NCBI GenBank assembly: GCA_028824015.1
Contig: JAPPFC010000007.1
Location: 1-45,603 of the forward strand
Source of the DNA: a bacterium
GTDB taxonomy: Bacteria > Actinomycetota > Acidimicrobiia > Spongiisociales > ZC4RG35
Direction of reading: 5' to 3'
DNA length: 45,603 nt
The position numbers and the translations under genes are program-made. Below, piece after piece: positions 1 through 8,688 of the stretch; the first letter of the stretch is position 1, and each line of letters begins with the position of its first letter. The notes under the pieces were generated by a model, which searched no databases, was not told where the DNA came from, and was given only the letters and a program-made list of their open reading frames with translations.

Positions 1-259
1 TATGCAAACCGGTGGAACACTACGAAACCCCCACAATGTGCCCTCCCCCGCCACCGCCTTTCCGTAGTTTGTCGCGAAATTCCGCGCCCGGATCAGGGCT
101 GGATCTTCGGTGTTTTGTGTTGCGGTTGCGGGTTGAGCTCTGGAGTCCGCACCGATGTGCTTGGTAGCTAATGATCAGTATGGGAAGGTCGGCGACCGGA
201 AGTCAAGTCACAGGAAGGGTTTTCTCTGGTCTGGTCAATGTGTCCGGAGTAGACGGCTG

Positions 260-1492
260 TCAAGGATCTCCGAGTAGGACTCCTGTCTTCGGTTTGCGGC
301 GTCGGTGTCGGCGCCGGCGGTGGTGGGTCTTGAATGAGCTGGACCGGCGGGTGTCTGAAGGGGGTGGTCGCAGCACGAACTCCCCCTTGGCGTTGCGGTG
401 AACTTCCCAGTCGCGGTCGTGGACATTGTGGTGGCATCGGGAACAGAGCAAGCACATGTTGTCGAGGTTGGTGGGACCTTCGTCCTGCCAGTGGATTATG
501 TGATGCGCCTGGCACCAGGCAGCTTTTGCCCCGCACCCTATGCATGCCCGGTCGCGGGCGATGAGAGCGGCGCGTTGGGTGGGGCTGGCCTTCCGTCTTG
601 CTGTTCCGAAATCCAATGGCTGGGAACGCCCCTTGAAGATGGCCGGCAGGATCTGGGCGTCACAGGCCAGCTTCCGCAATGTTCGACCAGGGATGGGGGT
701 TCCGTTGCTCAACCGAGCCTTGACCAGTTGTTGACTGACCGCGTCGTAGTCTGCGATCACCAACAATCGCACATCCTGGGCTCCACCGTCTTCTCCTCCC
801 GGGCGGGTCAGAAGAATCTCCAGGGCGTCGGCCATCCGCTGTCCGGCGGTGGCTCGTTCCCGGGGGTCTTCCTCCTGCCAGAGTTCGTTCATCTTCTTGG
901 ACAAGGCCGTCTCGATCCGAGCGCCGGTGACAGGGTCGAATCTCCCGTAGAGAACCGTCATCCCATCGTCGACATCCGTTTTGAAATTGGCGAACCGCCG
1001 CGACCTTTGATGTTCCAGCCTGGAGACACCGTCGTCTTGGGACCGTTGCTGTTCGTGTTTGCGGACCCTGGCGGCAAACCTGTCAGGTGATTGGGTGCGG
1101 GCGTCGTCCAGCAGTTCCTCTTCGACTATGTCTCCCCGCTTCTTGGCTCCGGCCAGGATCCGGGCATTGGCGTAAGGGATGTCCCCCTTTTGCAGACCCT
1201 CCAGGGTTTTCGGCAGCCCTTCCAGTTCTCGGGCGGTGTCAACCTCCGAACGGGCTTGGCGGCCGGACCGCTGTCCGCCCTCCCGCAGGTCGTTCTCGGT
1301 GAGTTCGGTTCCTCTCCTCCGCTGCAGTTCGGCCAGTGCCTCGGCGCGGATGCCGGCAAGTTGGTTCTCACCCCGGATCGTGGACCGCACCCGGGCCTGA
1401 AGCTGCTCCACGGTTGATTCCCGCACTGAGGCCGTCGGCGCCAACACCACTGCCTCATGGGCTCCCCGACCGTTCGCTGCTGCTGTGTTCAT
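260..1492 (-). CDS. HNH endonuclease, DUF222/13E12 repeat family
   Basis: About 410 residues. The N-terminal two thirds are charged and helical, with the DUF222-like stretch ending in a region that reads VLYGRFDPVTGARIETAL, typical of the 13E12 family. The C-terminal part carries a complete HNH nuclease core: CIGCG, then QAHHIIHW, then TNLDNMCLLCSRCHHNVHD, so the paired cysteines and the His-Asn-His metal/catalytic residues are present. The protein ends in an Arg/His-rich tail. The frame stays open to 1597, but I place the start at the ATG at 1492 (MNTAAANGRG), because the extra upstream residues do not look like the family. These proteins occur in many copies in actinobacterial genomes and their role is unsettled (mobile-element nuclease or DNA processing). 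It stands alone, with no recognised partner. Confidence 0.85.
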   Translation of the reverse strand: MNTAAANGRGAHEAVVLAPTASVRESTVEQLQARVRSTIRGENQLAGIRAEALAELQRRRGTELTENDLREGGQRSGRQARSEVDTARELEGLPKTLEGLQKGDIPYANARILAGAKKRGDIVEEELLDDARTQSPDRFAARVRKHEQQRSQDDGVSRLEHQRSRRFANFKTDVDDGMTVLYGRFDPVTGARIETALSKKMNELWQEEDPRERATAGQRMADALEILLTRPGGEDGGAQDVRLLVIADYDAVSQQLVKARLSNGTPIPGRTLRKLACDAQILPAIFKGRSQPLDFGTARRKASPTQRAALIARDRACIGCGAKAAWCQAHHIIHWQDEGPTNLDNMCLLCSRCHHNVHDRDWEVHRNAKGEFVLRPPPSDTRRSSSFKTHHRRRRHRRRKPKTGVLLGDP

Positions 1493-1972
1493 GGTTACCC
1501 AGTATGGCAAGGGGGTGTGACAGTCCAACGCTAAATCATGCGAACCTGTGAAAAAAGCCACTAACGGCGATCCCTCTGGAACCTCCATAGCCTTCATGGA
1601 GCGTGACCCCGCTGCAGAGAACCGGCGGGGGAAGGGCGGTCACCTAAAGGCGACGGCCCAACCCCGCCTGGGTAGTCTGTGAGAAGTGCTTGAAGGCCCA
1701 GAAGAGGTCGAGGAGGCAGCCGATCTCGTCTCCGTCCGGGACCGAACGGGCTCGTTGCTGGTGGTTGCCTACCAGGGAAGCCTCTCACCGCACATCCGCA
1801 CCGCCGCTCGGATGATCCGCCCGGAACCATTGGAGCCGCTTTCTTAGGGGAAGGGAGCAGCTTCCGACAACCGGTTGTTCTATACGAAGACGGAAGCGTC
1901 GGTTGCTCAGCTCTTAAGGGTTCGTGAGGGACAGCAGGCGCTCCGAACCTGCGGTTGCAGCGTCGTTACGGT
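1493..1972. other. Gene-poor interval with one possible gene remnant
   Basis: About 480 bases between the HNH gene start and the end of the lipoprotein gene. No intact gene of recognisable family was found. The only coding-like trace is the short plus-strand fragment at 1686-1847, listed separately. Confidence 0.5.
1686..1847 (+). pseudogene. Possible remnant of a Gfo/Idh/MocA-type oxidoreductase
   Basis: A 53-codon open frame from a GTG, with an in-frame TGA two codons upstream, reads [17 protein letters not shown], then [19 protein letters not shown] and [13 protein letters not shown]. This resembles the segment of Gfo/Idh/MocA dehydrogenases after the Rossmann fold: a helix with Glu/Ala, a hydrophobic strand LLVVAYQ, and an R-x-A-x-x-M/L-I helix. 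Only this fragment is present, with no nucleotide-binding GxGxxG part before it and a premature stop after it. I infer a decayed gene piece. Chance similarity is possible. Confidence 0.3.
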
Positions 1973-2521
1973 CTACTGGGGCTTGGCAAAGGTGAGGAGC
2001 CAGGTGCCGTCGAATTCTTCGTAGATGAACACCATGTTCACCAGCCCTCCCGGGAAGCGGGCGGTGTGCCTGGTCTCCCACTTGCCGGGGGCTATCTCGG
2101 TGGGCGGAGACGTCTCCTCCGCGGTAAAGGCCAGGTTCTGGTTTATGAAGGGCTGCATGTTTGCCCGGATGCTGTCCTTTTCCTCTTCCCAGTAGCTGTC
2201 CGAGTAGAAGATCTCGAGTGCGTCCGGGTCGTGGGTGTTGTAAACGTCCCACAGGTAGAAGGTCTTCTCACGGAGGTGTTCCACCATGTCCAACGATTCG
2301 TCGGCGGTGGAGGCGGCTTCCTCGGCGGGCGCGGGCTCCTCTTGGGGCGCCTCGGTGGTCGTGGTCGTCGGCGCCTCAGTGGTCGTGGTCGCCTCGGTGG
2401 TCGTAGGCGCGGTTGTTTCAGAGACCTCGCCGCTGGTCGGTTCGTCGGCAGACCCGCCGCACGCAGCCGTGAGGAAGGACAGCGCCAGGATGGCGGCCAG
2501 CGCTATGGCATTACGCAGCAT
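1973..2521 (-). CDS. Small lipoprotein with NTF2-like domain
   Basis: From the ATG at 2521 the protein has 182 residues: MLRNAIALAAILALSFLTAAC is a lipoprotein signal peptide with lipobox TAAC. It is followed by a low-complexity Thr/Glu/Ala/Pro linker (TTTEATTTTEAPTTTTT), common in Acidimicrobiia exported proteins. The C-terminal half (DMVEHLREKTFYLWDVYNTHD onward, with repeated aromatic residues and a final TWLLTFAKPQ strand) looks like an NTF2/SnoaL-like cone fold. The frame is open to 2578, but the upstream residues would spoil the signal peptide. It is probably a membrane-anchored, outward-facing binding protein. Ligand and function are unknown. It lies just downstream of glpK on the same strand, with about 130 bases between them. 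Confidence 0.75.
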   Translation of the reverse strand: MLRNAIALAAILALSFLTAACGGSADEPTSGEVSETTAPTTTEATTTTEAPTTTTTEAPQEEPAPAEEAASTADESLDMVEHLREKTFYLWDVYNTHDPDALEIFYSDSYWEEEKDSIRANMQPFINQNLAFTAEETSPPTEIAPGKWETRHTARFPGGLVNMVFIYEEFDGTWLLTFAKPQ

Positions 2522-2654
2522 GCGGCGCGACGGACTCCGGTTCTCCTCCGGGTGGCACATATCGACCGAAGAGTACACAAGGTCGTATTGGACGACGGTA
2601 TTTCAGCTACAACCCGGCCGCCTGCGAGGGGCGGGGGTCGCGGAAACCGAGAAC

Positions 2655-4172
2655 TCAGCCCGGCGAGATTTCGCCCAACCAGCCAAGAGACCGGGTCACT
2701 GCCCTCTGCCAGCGGGCGTACCGGGCCTCCCGGGTCTCATCCGAGGACTCAGAAGTCCAGCGCCGGTCTTCCTGCCAGTTCCGGCGCAGATCGCCGAGGC
2801 TGCCCCAGAACCCCTCTGCAAGTCCAGCGCCGTAGGCGGCGCCCAGTGCGGTGGTCTCGCTCACCCGCGGGCAAACCACATCGACGTCGAGGATGTCCGA
2901 CTGGAACTGCATCAGCAGGTTGTTGGCCACCATGCCCCCGTCCACTCGCAACTCGGTCAGCGCCACGCCGGAGTCGGCCCGCATGGCTTCGAGCACCTCC
3001 CGGGTCTGGTAGGCAGTGGCCTCCAATGCGGCTCTGGCGATGTGGGCCCTATTGGCGAATCGGGTCAGGCCGACGATGACCCCCCGGGCGTCCGGCCTCC
3101 AGTGGGGAGCGAAGAGTCCCGAGAAAGCCGGCACGAAGTAGACATCCCCGTTGTCCGGCACCGAGGCCGCCAGTTCCTCCACCTCGTGCGCCGAAGAGAT
3201 CATCCCCAGGTTGTCACGGAGCCATTGAACCAGGGATCCGGTGACCGCCACCGACCCCTCGAGGGCATAGATCGGATCGGATCCGGAGACCTGGTATCCC
3301 ACCGTGGTGAGCAGGCCGTGGGTGGAGGGCACTTTCCGGGCGCCCGTGTTCATGAGCAGGAAGCATCCCGTCCCGTAGGTGTTCTTGGCCTCTCCCGGTC
3401 GGAAACATGTCTGGCCGAACAAGGCTGCCTGCTGGTCTCCCAGGATGGCCGAGATGGGAACTCCATCGAGAACGCCGCTTCCCCTCCCGACGCGGCCGAT
3501 GGATGGCAGGACCTCGGCCATCATCGAGCGGGGGACTCCCATTGCCCCGAGCAACTCGTCACTCCAGTCGAGAGTGTCGAGATCCATCAGCAGGGTCCGC
3601 GAGGCATTGGTGACGTCGGTCACATGCCTCCCTCCGTCGACTCCACCGGTTAGGTTCCAAACCAGCCACGAGTCGACCGTGCCCATGACAGCCCGGCCAG
3701 AGGCCGCCTTCTCCGCTGCGCCATCGACGTTCTCCAGCAGCCAGGTCGCTTTCGGTCCGCTGAAATAGGTGGCCAGGGGAAGGCCGGTCCGGTCCCGGAA
3801 CCGGTCGACACCGCCCTCCCGGGCCAGTCTCTCACAAATCCGGTCGGTCCTGGTGTCCTGCCACACGATGGCATTGGCCAACGGTCTGCCGGTAGACCGG
3901 TCCCACACCACGGTGGTCTCCCGCTGGTTGGCGATCCCGACGGCCGCAAGATCCCCGCCCGTCATGCCCACCGAGCGGAGCGCTTCTCCGATCACCGCTT
4001 CTGTGGCCTGGAGAATCTCCATGGGATCGTGCTCTACCCACCCCGGTTGGGGGAGGATTTGGCGTAACTCCCGCTGTGCGGAGGCGATCGCGGCTCCCGA
4101 GTGATCGAAGATCATGAACCTGGTGCTGGTGGTTCCCTGGTCGATGGCCCCGACCGCTCGTCCCTTGCTCAT
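2655..4172 (-). CDS. glpK: Glycerol kinase
   Basis: 505 residues, the usual length of GlpK. It phosphorylates glycerol to sn-glycerol 3-phosphate with ATP in the cytoplasm. The N-terminus [16 protein letters not shown] is the phosphate-binding signature of FGGY kinases. The active-site region around [10 protein letters not shown], the segment [14 protein letters not shown], and the second signature region ([20 protein letters not shown] and [20 protein letters not shown]) follow the GlpK pattern in order. No glycerol facilitator or glycerol-3-phosphate dehydrogenase lies next to it, so it seems to act as an isolated gene. It is divergent from the sterol-reductase-like gene at 4379, with about 200 bases of shared upstream sequence. 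Confidence 0.95.
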   Translation of the reverse strand: MSKGRAVGAIDQGTTSTRFMIFDHSGAAIASAQRELRQILPQPGWVEHDPMEILQATEAVIGEALRSVGMTGGDLAAVGIANQRETTVVWDRSTGRPLANAIVWQDTRTDRICERLAREGGVDRFRDRTGLPLATYFSGPKATWLLENVDGAAEKAASGRAVMGTVDSWLVWNLTGGVDGGRHVTDVTNASRTLLMDLDTLDWSDELLGAMGVPRSMMAEVLPSIGRVGRGSGVLDGVPISAILGDQQAALFGQTCFRPGEAKNTYGTGCFLLMNTGARKVPSTHGLLTTVGYQVSGSDPIYALEGSVAVTGSLVQWLRDNLGMISSAHEVEELAASVPDNGDVYFVPAFSGLFAPHWRPDARGVIVGLTRFANRAHIARAALEATAYQTREVLEAMRADSGVALTELRVDGGMVANNLLMQFQSDILDVDVVCPRVSETTALGAAYGAGLAEGFWGSLGDLRRNWQEDRRWTSESSDETREARYARWQRAVTRSLGWLGEISPG

Positions 4173-4378
4173 CCCGCCAAGACACTAGCTTCATCCTGGG
4201 TCCGGAGCGCCGGCGAAGTGGAGTCAATTCCTTGGTGAGACAATGGGCTGGCGGTATGGTCATAGCCAAGGGTATTGGTGACCGCCATCGTCGATTCTGC
4301 GTGCACCACCCTCCGCCGGTAAGCCGACGGATGCGATCATCGGGGAGATCGCTCCACCCCAGGAAGGAGTAACCGGTC

Positions 4379-5518
4379 ATGATTGAATGGCTCGGCATCG
4401 ACCACCTCTTCGAACTCTCCGGCTCAGAAGTGATCGCGGGGTTCCTGACTCCGGTGGTGGTCTTCGCGGTGTTCTTCCTGTTGCAGTTGATACTGCCGGC
4501 CCGGAGGGTGCCCGGCTACGTCACCGATCCGGCGACCGGTGAGCCGCGCCGCTACCGGCTGAACGGTCTTTTGGTCTTTGTGGTCGTTCTGATCGTGTGG
4601 GCCTTCGAGCTAACCGGGATGGAGCGCGATTGGTTCTACCGGTCCTCGGTCTACGCAATAGCCGGCGGGACCGTCCTGGCCGTGATCTTTACCCTGGTGG
4701 CGGTGTTCAGCCAGCCGAAGGGCGAGAATGAGAACACATGGTTGGCGGTGTGGGAAGGCCGGGCCCTGGAATTGTCGTTCCTGGGGGAGCGTTTCGACGT
4801 CAAGATGTACCTGTACGTGGTCGGCGGGACGATGTTCGCCCTCAACGCACTGTCGGGCGCCGCTTACCACTACGAGCTATTCGGTGATGACTCCAATCCG
4901 GGCGTCTTCCTGTATGCGGCGTTCTTCACCTTCTACATCCTGGACTATTCGATCTTCGAGCGAGTCCAGCTCTACACCTACGACCTCATCCACGAGAGGC
5001 TCGGCTTCAAGTTGATTTGGGGTGGTCTCATCGTTTACGGGTGGCTGTACATCCTTCCGCTATGGGGCATGGCCGTCCACCCGGACCCCGGGTTCTCGGG
5101 GCCGTTGAGGTATGTCTGGCTGATCGGAACGCCGGTGCTGTTCCTGGGGGGATGGGCCATCGGTCGGGGCGCCAACCTGCAGAAGTACACGTTCAAACGC
5201 TGGCCCGACCGCAAATTCCTCGGGCTCATCGACCCGGTGTACATCGAGGCGGGCGACCGCAAGATCCTGTGCAGCGGCTTCTGGGGAGTCGCCCGGCATT
5301 TCAATTACCTGGGCGAGGGGTTCCTGGCCCTCTCGATCTCCCTGGTGTTCGGTTACGTAGGCAATCTCTGGGCCTGGACGTACTTCATCTTCATCGTCTC
5401 TTTCTTCACTGTGCGTCAGCTCTACGATGACCGGTTCTGCGCCGAGAAGTACGGCCCCGAGAAGTGGGCCGAGTACCAGGAGAGGGTCAAGTACCGGATC
5501 TTTCCCGGCATCTACTAG
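4379..5518 (+). CDS. ERG4/ERG24-family sterol reductase homologue (membrane)
   Basis: 379 residues with about eight to nine hydrophobic segments. The C-terminal third carries the family signatures: RKILCSGFWGVARHFNYLGE (compare SGWWGxxRHxNYxGD in delta-14 and C7 sterol reductases) and the terminal CAEKYGPEKWAEYQERV followed by KYRIFPGIY, which matches the KYGxxWxxYxxxVxYRxxPGIY ending of the family. Known members use NADPH to reduce sterol ring double bonds in membranes. Bacterial members are rare and their substrates are often unproven. The ATG has a strong ribosome site (AGGAAGGAG) upstream. No other sterol gene (cyclase, squalene epoxidase, CYP51) is recognised in the window, so the substrate could be another polycyclic isoprenoid. 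The family call is firm; the reaction is inferred. Confidence 0.85.
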   Translation: MIEWLGIDHLFELSGSEVIAGFLTPVVVFAVFFLLQLILPARRVPGYVTDPATGEPRRYRLNGLLVFVVVLIVWAFELTGMERDWFYRSSVYAIAGGTVLAVIFTLVAVFSQPKGENENTWLAVWEGRALELSFLGERFDVKMYLYVVGGTMFALNALSGAAYHYELFGDDSNPGVFLYAAFFTFYILDYSIFERVQLYTYDLIHERLGFKLIWGGLIVYGWLYILPLWGMAVHPDPGFSGPLRYVWLIGTPVLFLGGWAIGRGANLQKYTFKRWPDRKFLGLIDPVYIEAGDRKILCSGFWGVARHFNYLGEGFLALSISLVFGYVGNLWAWTYFIFIVSFFTVRQLYDDRFCAEKYGPEKWAEYQERVKYRIFPGIY

Positions 5519-5679
5519 CAGGACTCCCCGCGGGGTGGGGGAGGACGTCTCCTCCATGCAGGCGCGACCCCGACTTGGTACCCTCGAAAGAAAAGCCTGG
5601 TAGCAGAGTTGTTGCGGGCGTCCGGCCGAACTTGGAGGGTGGAAGGCGGCGGTGGTGATGGGAGAGAAAGGAGATCGAG

Positions 5680-6579
5680 GTGAGTGAGAAGCTTGGTTTT
5701 ATAGGTCTGGGGATCATGGGCGGAGGGATGGCGGCCAATCTGGCGAGGGCCGGCTTCGACGTGACGGTGTGGAACCGCACCGCTTCCAAGATGGCGCCGG
5801 TTATCGACCTGGGCGCCTCCGCGGCGGGGTCGCCCCGGGAAGTGGCGGAACAGTCCACGGTGGTGTTGATCTGCGTCGCCGACACTCCCGACGTGGTGGC
5901 GGTGACCGAGGGACCCGACGGGGTACTGGCCGGGCTGTCGCCGGGATCGGTGGTGGTGGACCACTCCACGATCAGTCCCTCGGAGACCCGGCGGCTGGCC
6001 GGTTTGGCCGCCGACGCGGGAGGCTCCTGGTTGGACGGTCCGGTGAGCGGGGGGAGTGAAGGCGCAGAGCTTGGCACTCTGTCGATCATGGTGGGCGGCG
6101 ACGCCTCGGATCTGGAGAGGGTGCGCCCCTATCTGGATGCGATGGGAAAGACCATCACCCATGTCGGTCCGGTGGGATCCGGGCAGATGGTGAAGCTGGT
6201 CAACCAGGTGCTGGTGGTGGTGAACATGCAGGCGGCCTGCGAGGCGCTGTTGCTTGCCGACGCGGGCGGGCTGGACCTGGAGACAGCCCTGTCGGCTCTG
6301 ACCGGCGGAGCGGCCAACTCGTGGATGCTGGCCAACCGGGGACCGCAGATGATCGTCCGGGACTGGCGCCCGGGATTCACCATCGATCTTCAGCAGAAGG
6401 ACATCCGTCTGGTGCTGGAGGCGGGGGACGAGTTGGGGGTTCCCCTGCCGACCACGGGCCTGGTGTTCCAGCTATACCGGTCGCTGCAGCACAGAGGCCT
6501 GGGATCGGAGGGCCAGCACGCCCTGGTCAAGGCCTTGGAGCACATGATGGGCGCCGAAGTGGGCAGGGCTCCCGAGTAG
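5680..6579 (+). CDS. 3-hydroxyisobutyrate dehydrogenase-like NAD(P)-dependent oxidoreductase
   Basis: 299 residues from a GTG preceded by AAAGGAG at good spacing. The N-terminal Rossmann motif is GFIGLGIMGGGMAANLARAG, followed by VWNRT, whose Arg favours NADP or a relaxed cofactor choice. The substrate signature DGPVSGG (near residue 117) and the helix VGSGQMVKLVNQVLVVVN, with the catalytic Lys in QMVKLVNQ, are both present. This is the beta-hydroxyacid dehydrogenase family: 3-hydroxyisobutyrate, tartronate semialdehyde and related substrates. A role with the methylmalonate-semialdehyde dehydrogenase at 32626 in valine-type catabolism is conceivable, but the genes are 26 kb apart. It lies about 160 bases after the sterol-reductase-like gene, with no clear coupling. 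Confidence 0.9.
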   Translation: MSEKLGFIGLGIMGGGMAANLARAGFDVTVWNRTASKMAPVIDLGASAAGSPREVAEQSTVVLICVADTPDVVAVTEGPDGVLAGLSPGSVVVDHSTISPSETRRLAGLAADAGGSWLDGPVSGGSEGAELGTLSIMVGGDASDLERVRPYLDAMGKTITHVGPVGSGQMVKLVNQVLVVVNMQAACEALLLADAGGLDLETALSALTGGAANSWMLANRGPQMIVRDWRPGFTIDLQQKDIRLVLEAGDELGVPLPTTGLVFQLYRSLQHRGLGSEGQHALVKALEHMMGAEVGRAPE

Positions 6580-6627
6580 GTTCCCGGTGTCGTCCCGGCC
6601 CGGCAGGCCGTCATCGTAGCCGACCGT

Positions 6628-7296
6628 CTAAGAAGCCACTTGTCCGTTCGTTGCCGGGTCGATCATGCCGAGGAGGTCTTGGAAGGTCACTTCAAGAGCC
6701 CTCCGGATCGTCTCGGCGGCCAGGTCGCCGTTGTGTTCCAGACAGGCGCCATAAAAGGCCTTTGCCACGGCTGTCGACCTGTTGTATCTGGAATCAACCA
6801 TCAGGGTCCGATGGGTGTAACGGCGGGAGCGATCGTAGAGGTCCGCCGCCTTCTGCACCAGGCCGGGACGATCGGCTGCTTCATAACATCCAACCCGCAT
6901 GTTCCAAGCAGTGTCCAGCAGGCATTCGCTGTCTCGTTCTTCGGCGGCCCTCTGGAAAACTTGGAGCCTCTCCTCCATCACAGCCAGGTCCTGGCTCGAC
7001 ATCCGGGGGGCGCCCAGCCGGGCCAGCCACGATTCGAAACCCATCCTGGTCAGGTACAACTGTTCGATCTCGTCGAGCGACAACGGGGATACATAGTTGG
7101 CCGAGTTGGGGCGGGCGTCGATCAACCCCTCGTGCGCCAGTTCCCTCAACGCGGCGCGCACCGGCGTGACGCTGACCCCGAACTGCTCGGCGAGGTCCCG
7201 GTAGCGGACCCGGATGCCCGGTTCGAGTTCTCCTGCGACTATCAGGTCCCGTAGTTCCTTGGTGATCCGTTGTTCAATCGTCCAGTTGTGCTGCAC
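6628..7296 (-). CDS. GntR-family transcriptional regulator, FadR/FCD subfamily
   Basis: 222 residues from a GTG start. The N-terminal winged helix-turn-helix reads IVAGELEPGIRVRYRDLAEQ, then FGVSVTPVRAALRELAHEGL, the standard GntR DNA-binding pattern. The C-terminal helical FCD domain begins near LSLDEIEQLYLTRMGFESWL and contains the R-x-x-x-E-like and His positions usual in metal/organic-acid binding FCD domains. It is the last gene of the minus-strand run binding protein-permease-ATPase-amidase-aminotransferase-regulator, only about 24 bases after the aminotransferase. It probably senses a substrate or intermediate of that pathway. The 10-bp-arm palindrome at 13412-13437, between the two divergent arms, is a good candidate operator. 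It is the only dedicated transcription factor recognised in the window. Confidence 0.92.
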   Translation of the reverse strand: MQHNWTIEQRITKELRDLIVAGELEPGIRVRYRDLAEQFGVSVTPVRAALRELAHEGLIDARPNSANYVSPLSLDEIEQLYLTRMGFESWLARLGAPRMSSQDLAVMEERLQVFQRAAEERDSECLLDTAWNMRVGCYEAADRPGLVQKAADLYDRSRRYTHRTLMVDSRYNRSTAVAKAFYGACLEHNGDLAAETIRRALEVTFQDLLGMIDPATNGQVAS

Positions 7297-7320
7297 CTCG
7301 TCGTACCCTTCGTAAGCTTC

Positions 7321-8688
7321 TTAGCCTTGAGAAAGGATATCGGACATTTCGTCCAGCACGGAAACCACTGATTCGGCGACGAATTCCAGGTCTGCCTCGG
7401 TGGACACGTAGGGCGGCGCCACGTGCAGGATGCCCTCCGACATGCGAGCCGCCGCGCAGCCGATCCGCAGCAGCCGCCTACTCAACTCCTTGGCCACCTG
7501 GTAGGTGCCCCGTATCCCGGTGGCGTATGACCTTCCGGTAGCCGGGTTGACCAGTTCTATCCCGATCCACAGGCCGAAGCGACGCATGTCTCCAACGATC
7601 GGAAACTCCCAGACTCCGCTCAGCATCTCGAGCAGGTCCGCTCCCAGGGACTCCGCCACGCGGTCCATGCGTTGCTCGGTGTAGATCTCCATGGCCTTGG
7701 CTGCCGCCGCGGCGGTGGCGCCATGGCCCCCGTAGCTCTGCACCGAGGGAGATCCGGCATCGCGGCCGAACACCGCGAAGACATGCTGGCGGACGATCAT
7801 GGCGGCGACGGGAGCGTACCCGCCGCTCAGGGCCTTGGCCACCACCATCACATCCGGTGTCACGTCCCAGTGCTCGATCCCCCACATCCGTCCGCTGCGA
7901 CAACAACCCACCAGGGTCTCGTCGATTATCAGCAAGACGCCGTACTCGTCACATATCTCTCTCACCCGAGGCCAGTAGGTCTCATCCGGGATCCGGAACT
8001 CGGTGATCGCCACCGGCTCACCGATCACCGCCGCCACCGTCTCCGGTCCTTCCAACTCGATCGTGTCTCGGATCTGCTCGGCGTACTGGAGGTCTGAGAC
8101 TCCCGTCGGGGGCATGACGTGAACTCCTCCCGGCATCAGGGGGTAGTACACCGAGTCCCGGTGACGGCGACCCGACATCGCCAGGCCTCCGAACCCGGCG
8201 CCGTGATACGACCCGTAGCGGGATATGAACTTGTACCTGTGGTGGTCCCCGCGCATGCGGTGATACTGGCGGGCCAGCTTGATGGCTGTCTCGGTGGCCT
8301 CTGAGCCGGAACTGGTGAGAAACGAGTGTTGGAGGTCGCCCGGCGCCGACGCGGCCAGCCGCTCGGCCAGTTCCACCGCTCCCCGGGTTGTGAAGAAGAT
8401 CGGCCCGGCGGTGGCGACGTTTCGGGCCTGTTCGGCCATGGCGGCGGGGATGTCTGCCCTACCGTGCCCGAGGGGGGTCTGCCACATCGACGAGCAGAGG
8501 TCGAAGTAGCGATCGCCCCGGGTGTCCCAGAGCCACGCACCCTCACCCCGGTCGAACACCCTGAGCATGTCGTGGTCCACCAGTTCCGAGCGCGGACTCT
8601 CGTGAATCCAAAGATATTCGAGGGCCCGCCTCTCCAAAGGATCCTGCGCTGCCACGTTCTCAGGCCGACCCGGGCTTCTGCCCGGCAA
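7321..8688 (-). CDS. Class III PLP-dependent aminotransferase
   Basis: 455 residues of the glutamate-1-semialdehyde/omega-aminotransferase fold. SSGSEATETAIKLARQYH binds the PLP phosphate. Asp256 in VLLIIDETLVG contacts the pyridine nitrogen, and Lys285 in VVAKALSGGYAPVAA is the expected Schiff-base lysine. It transfers an amino group from an amine or amino ketone to a keto acid, or isomerises as the semialdehyde mutases do; the substrate is not evident. The motif after the Asp is CCRSGRMWG instead of the usual GFGRTG, so the acceptor pocket is unusual. The start is a TTG at 8688 with GAGGGG just upstream, overlapping the amidase end by 29 bases. A GTG at 8655 is an alternative. It belongs to the operon regulated by the downstream GntR gene. 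Confidence 0.9.
   Translation of the reverse strand: MPGRSPGRPENVAAQDPLERRALEYLWIHESPRSELVDHDMLRVFDRGEGAWLWDTRGDRYFDLCSSMWQTPLGHGRADIPAAMAEQARNVATAGPIFFTTRGAVELAERLAASAPGDLQHSFLTSSGSEATETAIKLARQYHRMRGDHHRYKFISRYGSYHGAGFGGLAMSGRRHRDSVYYPLMPGGVHVMPPTGVSDLQYAEQIRDTIELEGPETVAAVIGEPVAITEFRIPDETYWPRVREICDEYGVLLIIDETLVGCCRSGRMWGIEHWDVTPDVMVVAKALSGGYAPVAAMIVRQHVFAVFGRDAGSPSVQSYGGHGATAAAAAKAMEIYTEQRMDRVAESLGADLLEMLSGVWEFPIVGDMRRFGLWIGIELVNPATGRSYATGIRGTYQVAKELSRRLLRIGCAAARMSEGILHVAPPYVSTEADLEFVAESVVSVLDEMSDILSQG

Noticed and set aside
1-259. A gene or element at the left edge
   Set aside because: No frame in this stretch shows a recognisable motif, and no convincing hairpin or repeat was seen.
1594-1830. 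Open frame of 78 residues on the minus strand upstream of the HNH gene
   Set aside because: Pro/Gly/Arg-rich composition with no motif, typical of antisense frames in GC-rich DNA.
2280-2410. Tandem-looking repeat GTCGTGGTCG in the lipoprotein gene as a repeat array
   Set aside because: It is the codon-level reflection of the Thr/Glu/Ala linker of the lipoprotein, not a separate repeat element.
5526-5535. CCCCGCGGGG palindrome after the sterol-reductase-like gene as a terminator
   Set aside because: Only a 10-base self-complementary block without a loop or U-run; common by chance in GC-rich DNA.
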